Below, in pieces: positions 1 through 8,959 of a DNA stretch of 64,000 bases. Source of the stretch: Enterococcus malodoratus ATCC 43197 (GTDB lineage: Bacteria; Bacillota; Bacilli; Lactobacillales; Enterococcaceae). A program made the position numbers and the translations under genes. The stretch covers positions 1,464,136 to 1,528,135 of the forward strand of contig NZ_KE136481.1 in assembly GCF_000407185.1 (NCBI RefSeq), given 5' to 3'. Every line of letters begins with the position of its first letter. Within the stretch, counting starts at the first letter, position 1. The notes under the pieces were generated by a model, which saw only the letters and a list, made by a program, of their open reading frames with translations, had not been told where the DNA came from and searched no databases.

Positions 1-42
1 CGTGATATCGTCTGTCATCAATTTCGTTAAAGACTGACTCAT
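1..42 (-). CDS. 5' end of an unidentified gene (partial)
   Basis: An ATG at 40-42 on the minus strand is preceded by a well-spaced AGGAGA ribosome binding site (about 43-52) and opens a reading frame that runs off the left edge after 14 codons, beginning MSQSLTKLMTDD. Too little is present to assign a family. The palindrome at 111-126 lies about 70 bp upstream and could control it. Confidence 0.5.
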   Translation of the reverse strand, partial: MSQSLTKLMTDDIT

Positions 43-110
43 TCTCCTGTTCCTTCCTAAATCGTTCTTCGTTTTATGATTAAAATGACTTGATTTATAG
101 CTAGAAAAAA

Positions 111-126
111 TGTGATATAAATCACA
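111..126. promoter_or_regulatory. CRP/FNR-family-like operator
   Basis: Perfect inverted repeat TGTGA-N6-TCACA, the form recognised by the Crp/Fnr superfamily (including ArcR/Flp-type proteins of Gram-positive bacteria). It sits about 70 bp before the start codon of the gene leaving the left edge and about 160 bp downstream of the DUF998 gene end, so the edge gene is the likely target. Binding is inferred from the motif only. Confidence 0.5.
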
Positions 127-283
127 TGGTTTGATAGACAAGGGTACTATACCATTGTTTCGTTACTCCGTCTATTCCAGATTTCATTCGTTGGCTACAT
201 AAATTAATTCCCTTTGCTTGCTCAGAAGAACAAAAAAGCACTCAACCAATGGCGAGCGTTCCTTTTTACCTATTCTTCTAACT

Positions 284-928
284 TTAACGAGATCGTTTCT
301 TTATTTCTCCCATCGTCAGAGCAACGATCGGCAAATAATTGAAAACAAAGCTTAGCCGCTGCCAAAAACCTAATTGCTTAAAAATGACCAATTGATTCAG
401 CTGCGGAATACGTGCCAAACCGTAAATAGCCGCAACAGTCAAACTTAAAAGCAATAGGACAAAATAACGTCGGCTTAATTCTCGCTTATTTTGCTTTTTA
501 TAAATCAAATAAAGAAACAACGGAAAAAGCAGAAAACCAGCATAACCGATTCCCGATCCAATATTGTGGACCCAAGTCGAAAAATTCCACTGTGCATCCG
601 CAGTGTCTACACTAAAAAGACCGGTGAAAATGCAGTCTCCAATTCCATAGGTACCAATCGCTGCGGCAGTCAGTCCGGCCAATGGACGCGATGTTTCTTT
701 AAAGGTCGTATAAATAGCTGGTAAAGATAACGTGTAAAAGCAACCCGCAACCACCGACCAAATCAAAAAAGCTCCGCGAACCGGACTGCCGACATCACCA
801 AACAAGCTCATTACAGCAGTCATCTGATGGAGTTCCGGATAAAAGATTCCCAATACATAGGGTGTCAAAAAATCACTGATGACACCTATTAACAAAAAAT
901 GAAAGCCATATTTCTTCAAGACGTTCAA
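284..928 (-). CDS. DUF998 family membrane protein
   Basis: About 214 residues with six or so hydrophobic segments spread over the whole length, matching the DUF998 family of integral membrane proteins of unknown function. It is probably a cytoplasmic-membrane protein. The upstream in-frame ATG at 935-937 lies directly against the AAGGAG site, which is too close, so I prefer the TTG at 926-928 with about 9 nt spacing. It stands alone between the left-edge gene and the ATPase gene. A weak hairpin with a T tract near 234-262 may end the transcript. The family call is from overall pattern; no catalytic motif is visible. Confidence 0.7.
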   Translation of the reverse strand: MNVLKKYGFHFLLIGVISDFLTPYVLGIFYPELHQMTAVMSLFGDVGSPVRGAFLIWSVVAGCFYTLSLPAIYTTFKETSRPLAGLTAAAIGTYGIGDCIFTGLFSVDTADAQWNFSTWVHNIGSGIGYAGFLLFPLFLYLIYKKQNKRELSRRYFVLLLLSLTVAAIYGLARIPQLNQLVIFKQLGFWQRLSFVFNYLPIVALTMGEIKKRSR

Positions 929-1003
929 TGTTCCCATCTCCTTAAATCTTAGCTAATACTATTTTAGCATTGAACTTCTTAACGAGAAAAAGAAACCCTT
1001 TGT

Positions 1004-1735
1004 TCAATTCAGGAGATAATGCAGCATTCGTTTCGGATCATCGTAAAACAGTTTCGTTTCTTTAAAGGCGATCGTTTCCTCCAAAGGCAGCTTTTCTAGC
1101 CCATCTTCTGAAAACTGATAGATCGTCGCATCAGGATAAGCCATCAGGATCGGAGAATGCGTAGCGATTATTAATTGACTGCCTGCCTGCACTAAACGAT
1201 GAATTTCCTGCAGCAAGGTATATTGCCGGCTAGTTGCTAATCCAGCTTCCGGCTCATCCAGTAAATAAAAACCTTCTTTGCCAAAACGATTTTCAATAAT
1301 CGTCAGCAGGCCTTCTCCATGCGAGCGGGTATGCAAAGATTTCCCTCCATAGGAAGCATACGCCACTTCGCCATCCTCTTCGGCCATATATTCCAATTCC
1401 GAAGCAACATTATAATACGTTTCTGATCGCAAGAAAAATTTGGATTTAGGAAGATTTCCCTTCCTGACTAAGCGAACCGATTCATGTAAGTTTGAATGAC
1501 TTTCGACCGTGTGAAACGTGAAATTTTGACTGCCGCCTTCCGGGTTAATCCCATATGCCACAGCGAGTGCTTCTAAAATCGTCGACTTGCCCGTCCCGTT
1601 GTCGCCAGATAAAAAAGTAACAGGACTATCAAACACCAAACTACCTTTATGCGCTATTTCTTGAATCGCAAAAACATCAAACGGGTAGCCTATTCCTTTT
1701 TTCATATTCGATAGTTTCAATTCATGAACAAACAT
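1004..1735 (-). CDS. AAA/ABC-type ATPase, SMC-like
   Basis: A 243-residue cytosolic ATPase. A Walker A motif GDNGTGKST lies near residue 45, the Walker B stretch FYLLDEPEAGLA near residue 157, and a His switch in ATHSP near residue 192; this is the layout of single-domain ABC-class ATPases such as predicted ATPases of the COG3910 kind. There is no membrane segment and no partner permease nearby, so transport is unlikely. The start codon follows a GGAGGTG site with good spacing. The substrate or partner is unknown; roles in DNA or RNA transactions are typical of the broader class but not shown here. Confidence 0.75.
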   Translation of the reverse strand: MFVHELKLSNMKKGIGYPFDVFAIQEIAHKGSLVFDSPVTFLSGDNGTGKSTILEALAVAYGINPEGGSQNFTFHTVESHSNLHESVRLVRKGNLPKSKFFLRSETYYNVASELEYMAEEDGEVAYASYGGKSLHTRSHGEGLLTIIENRFGKEGFYLLDEPEAGLATSRQYTLLQEIHRLVQAGSQLIIATHSPILMAYPDATIYQFSEDGLEKLPLEETIAFKETKLFYDDPKRMLHYLLN

Positions 1736-1816
1736 TTAGTCACCTCCATTGAAGTTAGTCGATACTTTTATTCATCATACCTTAATCTTCAGCGAGAAAG
1801 AAAGTGCCCCTCAATA

Positions 1817-1860
1817 AAAAACCTTCGATCCATTTCAACATGAAATGAATCGAAGGTTTT
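1817..1860 (-). terminator. Rho-independent terminator of the Mga/adhesin operon
   Basis: Near-perfect inverted repeat with about 20-bp arms around a short loop (AACCTTCGAT arm and its complement), followed on the minus strand by a T run. It lies just below the stop codon of the DUF2089-like gene and ends the four-gene operon. Confidence 0.85.
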
Positions 1861-1862
1861 AG

Positions 1863-2171
1863 TTAATCGACAATCAAACAGTTTAATGATTTGCCATATT
1901 CTTGTACCACAGTATCCGCAATTTCTTGATCGATTCTGCCTTCTTTTTCAAGCTGCTGAATCAATTGAATAATGTTGTCATTTTCTTTGCGCTCACTGAT
2001 TCGAATCTTCTGAATCAGCTTATCCAATTGTTTCCGAAGTGTTGGATAACTGGTTGAGTAGATGGTCGCCAGTTCTTTGATCGACCCCGACGAAAGAATA
2101 AAGAATTTTATAAACTCGATTTCCTCTTCGTTTAAATCTGAAATCCAACTTGGTTCTCCGCTAGTTTTCAT
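1863..2171 (-). CDS. DUF2089-like small DNA-binding regulator
   Basis: About 102 residues. The N-terminal part (WISDLNEEEIEFIKFF) and the segment GSIKELATIYSTSYPTLRKQLDKL look like the helix-turn-helix region of DUF2089 proteins, in which a short sigma-like HTH is followed by a charged helix. I start at the ATG at 2169-2171, after a GAGGGGG site; an upstream in-frame codon has no good site. It is 27 bp below the stop of the giant adhesin gene and just above the terminator, so it is co-transcribed with the adhesin. A feedback role on the operon is inference. The family call is moderate because the protein lacks an N-terminal zinc ribbon. Confidence 0.6.
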   Translation of the reverse strand: MKTSGEPSWISDLNEEEIEFIKFFILSSGSIKELATIYSTSYPTLRKQLDKLIQKIRISERKENDNIIQLIQQLEKEGRIDQEIADTVVQEYGKSLNCLIVD

Positions 2172-2198
2172 AATCCCCCTCATTTCTGCTAGTTGATG

Positions 2199-5100
2199 CT
2201 AAGCTTTTTTTCGTTTACTAAATGCTACCAATCCAATCATCGCTAAGAAGAATAATCCTAAAATGATCAGTCCATTACTTCTAATGCTGCCGGTTGATGG
2301 CAATCGTTTTGCGGTCGTTGAACTAGTTCCACCCGTATTTCGATAAGTCGTTTGAACATTTGTTTTTTGATTGTTAGTCTTGCCGGTTTCAGGCAACCCA
2401 ATCGGATCATTTTTCTGATTGATTTCTTTTTTACTTGGCTGACTGTTTTTAACTGAAAATTCAATCGGCGTCTCATCTATCTGATAGCCTTTTGGTGCTT
2501 TTGTTTCAATTAGTTGATAGTTTCCATCAGTCAATCCTTTGATAAAGATCGAACCATCTTCACCCGTTACTATCTTTTCTTGCCCAGCTACCGGTTGTCC
2601 TTTTTCATCCACCACTTTAAATTCGGCCTCAGCTAAAGTTCTTCCCGTTTTACTGTCGAGTTTCTTCAAAAGAATCTCGCCAGCCGGAACTTTCTTTTCA
2701 GGTGTGAAGCTATTTTTAAAGGTCGGAATTTCGTTCGACTCTGTGCCTTCATACTTGGCAACAGCCTCTAATTCCCCAGCTTTCTCTTCAACCGTCACAG
2801 TCACTTTATGCTCTGTATCGTCATAAGTAATACCAGTTTCTTTTTCTGCTGGAATCACTTCCGAGATCGTGTACTCATAAGTTCCGGCTTTGTCGTAATC
2901 GATCTTGTCGAATGATACTTTGCCATCTGCATCGTTCTTCACTGTTTGATCGAGGCCTTCGCCTTTTAGATTGAAGCTGAATTCTTTATCTTTCAATTGA
3001 CGACCTGTTAAGTCTTTTTGAGCTTCAAGTTGGATATCTGTTGGTAAGACTTTGTACCTGTTTTTGAAGATTGGAACTTCTCCAGCCTTAACGTTTTCGT
3101 ATACTGCGGTCGCTTCTAATTTCCCAGCTTCTTCTTTAACGGTAACCGTAACTTTGTAGTTTGTTTCATCATACGTTAGACCCGTTTCTTTTTCTGCTGG
3201 AATCACTTCTGAGATCGTGTACTCATAAGTTCCGGCTTTGTCGTAATCGATCTTGTCGAATGATACTTTGCCATCTGCGTCGTTCTTCACTGTTTGGTCG
3301 AGGCCTTCACCTTTTAGGTTAAAGCTGAATTCTTTATCTTTCAATTGACGACCTGTTAAGTCTTTTTGAACATCAAGTTGGATATTTGTTGGTAAGACTT
3401 TGTACACATTTTTGAAGATTGGAACTTCTCCAGCTTTAACGTTTTCGTATACTGCAGACGCTTCTAACTTCCCAGCTTTCTCTTCAACCGTTACCGTGAC
3501 TTTGTATTGCGTTTCATCGTAAATCAATCCGGTTTCTTTTTCTGCTGGAATCACTTCTGAGATCGTGTACTCATAAGTTCCGGCTTTGTCGTAATCGATC
3601 TTGTCGAATAATACATTGCCTTCCGAGTCGTTCTTCACTGTTTGGTCGAGGCCTTCGCCTTTTAGATTGAAGCTGAATTCGTCTGCTTTGATTGGACGGC
3701 CAGACAATTCTTTTTTTGCTTCAATTTTAATATCTGTTGGTAAAACCTTGTACACATTTTTGAAGATTGGAACTTCTCCAGCTTTAACGTTTTCGTATAC
3801 TGCGGTTGCTTTCAGTTTCCCAGCTTCTTCTTTGACGGTAACCGTAACTTTGTAGTTTGTTTCATCGTAAGTCAATCCAGTTTCTTTTTCTGCTGGAATC
3901 ACTTCTGAGATCGTGTACTCATAAGTTCCGGCTTTATCGTAATTGATTTTATCGAAAGTGACTTTACCGTTTCAATCATTCTTCACTGTTTGGTCGAGGC
4001 CTTCACCTTTTAGGTTGAAGCTGAATTCATCCGCTTTGATTGGGCGACCAGACAATTCTTTTTTCGCTTCAAGTTGGATATTTGTTGGTAAAACCTTGTA
4101 CACATTTTTGAAGATTGGAACTTCTCCAGCTTTAACGTTTTCGTATACTGCGGTTGCTTTCAGTTCCCCAGCTTCTTCTTTGACGGTAACCGTAACTTTG
4201 TAGTTTGTTTCATCGTAAGTCAATCCAGTTTCTTTTTCTGCTGGAATCACTTCTGAGATCGTGTACTCATAAGTTCCGGCTTTATCGTAATTGATTTTAT
4301 CGAAAGTGACTTTACCGTTTCCATCATTCTTCACTGTTTGGTCGAGGCCTTCACCTTTTAGGTTGAAGCTGAATTCATCCGCTTTGATTGGACGACCAGA
4401 CAATTCTTTTTTCGCTTCAAGTTGGATATCTGTTGGTAATACTTTATACACATTTTTGAAGATTGGAACTTCTCCAGTTTTAACGTTTTCGTATACTGCG
4501 GTTGCTTTCAGTTCCCCAGCTTTCTCTTCAACCGTTACTGTGACTTTGTATTCCGTTTCATCATACGTTAGACCCGTTTCTTTTTCTGATGGGATGATTT
4601 CAGAGATCGTATATACGTGTTCGCCTTCTTCGGTGTATGTGATCTCATCAAATGTAACTTTGGCATCAGCGTCATTTTTCTTAGTTTGATTGACACCATC
4701 ACCTTTTAAGCTGAAGCTGAACTCATTCGCTTTTAGCGGGCGGCCAGATAACTCTTTTTCTGCCGCTAACTCAATTTTGGTTCCTAGTTTGTTTGTTACA
4801 CTTTTATTTTCTAATGTGAAGGTATGTTCAACATTACTTGTTGAAATCTCAAATTCGTGTTCTTCCTCATTCTTCACATAGCCGTCTGGTGCTTTGCTTT
4901 CCACAATAACATACGTACCGTAGCGTAATTTGGAAAGGCTGGTGACTTCTTTCCCGTCTTCTATGATCTTGTCGCCTTTTACCTCAATATTTGACAACAT
5001 CAGCGTCAGATTGCCGTCTTTATCTTTTCGGTAAAGATCAAAAAGGGCGGAGCTAGTCGTGATTAATTCTTGATGTTCATCTAATTTCTTAAATTTCAAT

Positions 5101-8100
5101 GACCCGTTTTTCCCGCTTGAGGTCCCTTCGCCATTGGTAGATTTCACAATAACCTCTTTTGATGTTTCCTGAATACTTACATCTTTACCAAACAACGTAG
5201 CTTTATTGCTGACCTTTTCATTGTTGCTAATGCCAGGATCCAACATGGTTTGATATTCAACAATGTACGGCGAATGAATGGACTCGCCTAATTTGATTGT
5301 TAAGGTTTGTGTTCCTTCTGCCGAGTCGGTTGTGACAAATGGTTTATCCGCTTCGTCAAAAACAATCGCATCGCCGTCTTTTACAAAGTTACCTTCTCCT
5401 TCTTCTTTGGCTTTATAAACCTTAACTACGACATTTTTATCTGCATCGTAAACAAACGTTTGATCCGCCATATCGATCGTATCTTCAATATATGGTTGAT
5501 TAACTTTATGACCATCCTTATTTAACACGACGGTCCAGTTGATCAAGCGATAGTCATCGTCCGTGCCTTGCTGTCCACTTTTATCGATCCATGCATCCTT
5601 GTCACTCTTTTCTGCCATTCCCTCCACTTTTAGCGGCTCTTCTCCAGGGATGGTCATGGTCGCTACATTTTTGTATTTGTAGATATCTTCAGAAGCATCG
5701 GCAGATACAAAGATCGCGAACATTTTAGTTTTCTCTTTTAATAATTTGATCACCGGCACACCATTATCATCGTTGATTTCATAATCGATACCCAGCTGCC
5801 ATTTATCGCCTAGTTTATTTATTTTCATTGCCGCACTGGAAAGGCCAACATCATAAATCACGATCTCGCGTAAATCTTGCCCTTCGCCTAATGCCTCACG
5901 AATCGTCGTATTTTCTGGTATCTTGGTATTCCATGTGTTGAAAATGGCTGACCAATAGACACTGTCAACGGGGGCCTTGGTATCACTAAATGGATTTAAG
6001 TTATAGATATCTAATTTTTTCTCAACATCGGCATCTTTAGCGACGTACGTACCAAACTTGACGCCATTTTGTGCCATCGTTGAATCAACCCAAAAAGCGA
6101 CTTCGGAACCATCCGTGTGTTCTTTACCATCTTCGCCGGTAAAGGAAACCATCGCACTATTATCAAATCGAATACTTGGTTTGCCATATTCATTCTTTTC
6201 TTGTTCGTCAATAAAGTACCTAGCCGTATAGGTCATAATGATTGTTTCTTTGGTCTCAGCGTAGGTGCCCTTAAGCTTAACAACAAATCCTGTTCGATAA
6301 TCAGGATCACCTGCTAAATGTTCCAGCTCGTAATCCGAACTGCTTATTTCTGTTCCGCCAGCTGTTTTTAGTTTTAAGGTAGTTTCGAGTAATTGCAGCG
6401 CACTTTTATACTTCCCATTTAATGCTTCAAAGCGGTCAGTAATCACAGCATTCTTCATCAAAATTTTATTCGTATTGATTTCGACCTTGTAATCGATCGT
6501 TGAGTCCGTGTAATTCTTATTATCCGCCCATTTTTTTACACCAAGTTCGCTGCTGACCTTGACCGTTTCCCCGGCAGTTAATCCTTCTTCATTAGCTCCA
6601 TCTTTCACCAACGCATTGTTGGCAACTGCGGTGCCAGGTTTGACTGGTGTTTCAAATGCTTGTGTCGAATACTTGATGGTATAAACACCAGGATTTTTGA
6701 ATTTCAGAGTAAAATGGACATACTCTCCATCTTTTTGTTTGAAATCAGCGGCAGTCGTCAAAAATTCCCAATCCCCATCAGCAATTTTCTGTCCGTTCTC
6801 ATCAAAAATTTCCATCGTTTCTTTTTTTAGAAAATGGACGGCAGTTTCTGAATCACCATATCTCGCATACATCCAGTCTTTAAAAATACCGTCGTTTTGA
6901 GTATAGGTCGCCTTTACTTCCCAATTGAAAATTCCTTGATTCAAGTTATAGTCTAATAATCGTTTATAATTATCTTTCTTGCCGTATGAAATGCTTGATT
7001 CAGAGGCGTTCGGTCGGAAATTATCTCCTTCGATTGTCGCTTTGTTCAAGAACTCCGTCTTAGTTTTATCTTCTATTTTCATTCGAATCACTATTTTTAC
7101 TGGAACGTTCAATTCTTCTGAATAGGTAAATTTGAGTATGCCTTTTTCTGGAGCACTGCTTTTAAACTTGTCTGTTGCCACCCAATCACCATTATTAGTC
7201 TGTTCATAATAACTGGTGTACCAAACAGATAATCCTTCAGGCAGATAGTCGGTAATCACTACATTTTTCAAAGCTCGACGATCGCGGTTGGCGGTAATCG
7301 TCCAAATGACTGTATTATCCGAATCGATTATCCCCTCTTTAACGATATCCCCTTTGACAACTGGGATCTTGATGATGATCTCATGACCATCTTCATTTTT
7401 GATATCTGTGTTGATTTCAATTTGCTCTGTTTCCGTTGTCACTTTCAACTCAGTCTCTAAATCAATCGTTCCTTTACGTTCACTTAGACTGGTTCCCTCT
7501 CCATTAAAGGTAACTGTCAGCTTTCCGGTTTGATCTAATACGAATTTCCCCATAACAAGTTGATTAACATCCTTCAGATCCCCTTCGACCCGATTGTGGA
7601 CTGAAAAATAATCCGGCAGCTGATACGTGTACGAATCACCATCTAAAATATCTTCATCATTATCTAACGCCCAATCAAAGTGGATCTTGATATCCGCGTC
7701 TTTAACGGCGGGATTTGCTGCGCTGAACTCATTTCCTGCCAGGTCAGTGATTTTGATATTGTTAAATAAATCGACACCACGATCATTTAAGTTCGGATTG
7801 TGGGCTCGCGATTGAATTTTCTGTTCGCTATCTGTCTCGGCATTTACTGGATCCGCTGCCGGATCAACTTTCTTGTCGTAGTACAAGGTTGAGATGATAT
7901 TATTCCCAAAATCAACATTTTCTGTTTCTAACTCTTCTGAAGTTGTTTCTGCGGTCAGTTCAATTAAGCCTTCATAAAATTTGGCACTGGCAAAATCCGG
8001 TGCACGACCATCTTCTGTTTCTTGATAGTTTTTGTTAAACTGAAAAATCAATTGTTGGTTGCTGACTTGATAATTTCCCATCTCGCCTAAACTACCGGAT

Positions 8101-8384
8101 TGATCTGGGTAAGTTAGATTGGCGGGCAAAGCAACTGACATCATCGTATTTGCTTCGATCAATGCCGCTTTAGCCAGCGACCAATTCAATTTCACTTTTA
8201 CCGAATCCTTGTGATTGATGCGCTGGTCCTCTGTGATTGCTTGATCGTCCATATCCGTGATTGCTGCTTCGTTAACCACCACATTTGCTTCTTCGATGGT
8301 TTCTGCAAAGATCGACATTGGGAAAATCCCAATCATCATTCCGCAGATTGCTGTTAGTGACCATAATTTCTTTAAACGATTCAT
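2199..8384 (-). pseudogene. Giant LPxTG adhesin with six pilin-type repeats, interrupted by an in-frame TGA
   Basis: One continuous frame of 2062 codons apart from a TGA at 3972-3974. The N-terminus is a signal peptide (MNRLKKLWSLTAICGMMIG, cleavage near FAET). It is followed by about 1100 residues of Ig-like adhesive modules with DUF11/collagen-binding-like sequence, a CnaB-like module (near YRKDKDGNLTLM), then six 116-residue repeats of the streptococcal pilin isopeptide-linker type (2718-4805), another CnaB module and two LPxTG motifs, LPETG at 2382-2396 and LPSTG at 2289-2303. The second is followed by a hydrophobic helix and KRKKA tail. The stop arises from one base: sister repeat 2 has GGA (forward TCC at 4320-4322) where repeat 3 has TGA. 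The truncated 1470-residue product would be secreted but not anchored. The GTG at 3902 has no ribosome binding site, so the downstream part is probably untranslated. The start follows AAAGGGG. A sequencing error cannot be excluded. Confidence 0.8.
2718..4805 (-). repeat. Six tandem 348-bp (116-residue) isopeptide-linker repeats
   Basis: Repeat boundaries on the minus strand are 4805-4458, 4457-4110, 4109-3762, 3761-3414, 3413-3066 and 3065-2718, all exactly 348 bp. Each carries the signature EFSFNLKGEGLDQT, the YEYTISEVIPAEKETG segment and a closing IFKN, with a conserved Lys near residue 16-17 and the Asn of the next KN. This fits the Lys-Asn intramolecular isopeptide chemistry of Spy0128/FctA-like domains. 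Repeats 2 and 3 are almost identical, repeats 5 and 6 share the GRQLKDKEF variant, and repeat 1 is the most diverged. Confidence 0.9.
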
Positions 8385-8401
8385 TCGTTTTCATCCCCTT
8401 T

Positions 8402-8959
8402 TTAAAACGTAATATATTCCTGCTTGTTGGTTTCCGTCATTTTCGTACCATATAAAATCGTTCCTGACATACTTGCCAGCATTCGAACAAGTTCCCGCTC
8501 GCCTGTCTTATCGGTCGGAAGTTCTGCCAAAGGCAGCGCGCTGATCTTCTGTTCGATTGTTTCCAACGCTTCCGTACTTTTCGTCTTCTCTGTTTGCCGT
8601 GAGGCTTTTTTGCCGGTTTTTGGAAGCGTGGATTTAGTCGTTGGCGATTGCGTTGTTTCACTTGTTGAAGACGTTTCATCTGAGGAGCGTTCTCCAATTG
8701 ATGACGTTTCTTCATTTACTTGGTCGGGCGGCTGTTCCGGTTCGACCGCTTCATCGGCGGGAACCGTCTCTGCATTTTCTTCTATTCGATCATTGGTAAT
8801 AATCAACATATTGCCGCTTTCCGATAAATCAAACGATCGTCTGACCTGTTCCTCTTTGACCTGCTCGATCAATTTTTCACTGCTGTATAAGATCGGCGCA
8901 TTGGACTGATAAAACATCATTGAAGGCAATGCAATCGCGATCAATAAACTTCTATTCAT
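8402..8959 (-). CDS. Small secreted Ser/Thr/Glu-rich protein, possible degenerate cell-wall protein
   Basis: A 185-residue protein of unknown function. It starts with a short signal-like hydrophobic stretch (MNRSLLIAIALPSMMFYQ), then has a low-complexity acidic and Ser/Thr-rich linker containing LPKTGKK (about residue 112). Its C-terminus, LPTDKTGERELVRMLASMSG, resembles a cell-wall sorting signal with two extra residues in the LPxTG box and a weak hydrophobic segment. Its start overlaps the end of the Mga gene by 8 bp, and its stop is 17 bp before the giant adhesin start, so the three are translationally coupled or co-transcribed. No homologue family is recognised. It may be a remnant of an anchored protein or a secreted accessory factor. 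Confidence 0.6.
   Translation of the reverse strand: MNRSLLIAIALPSMMFYQSNAPILYSSEKLIEQVKEEQVRRSFDLSESGNMLIITNDRIEENAETVPADEAVEPEQPPDQVNEETSSIGERSSDETSSTSETTQSPTTKSTLPKTGKKASRQTEKTKSTEALETIEQKISALPLAELPTDKTGERELVRMLASMSGTILYGTKMTETNKQEYITF

Noticed and set aside
2199-3902. Separate 567-residue LPxTG protein starting at GTG 3902
   Set aside because: The GTG is an internal Val codon in repeat 3 without a ribosome binding site; the segment is the cut-off end of the giant adhesin.
3972-3974. Programmed read-through or selenocysteine at the TGA
   Set aside because: No selenocysteine-type hairpin or known read-through context is evident, and the sister repeat has an ordinary Gly codon there.
3601-4689. 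Three similar plus-strand frames that look like a protein family
   Set aside because: They are antisense shadows of the 348-bp adhesin repeats; their similarity comes from the repeats.
2718-4805. CRISPR-like array
   Set aside because: Units are 348 bp, in-frame coding and contiguous, with no spacers.
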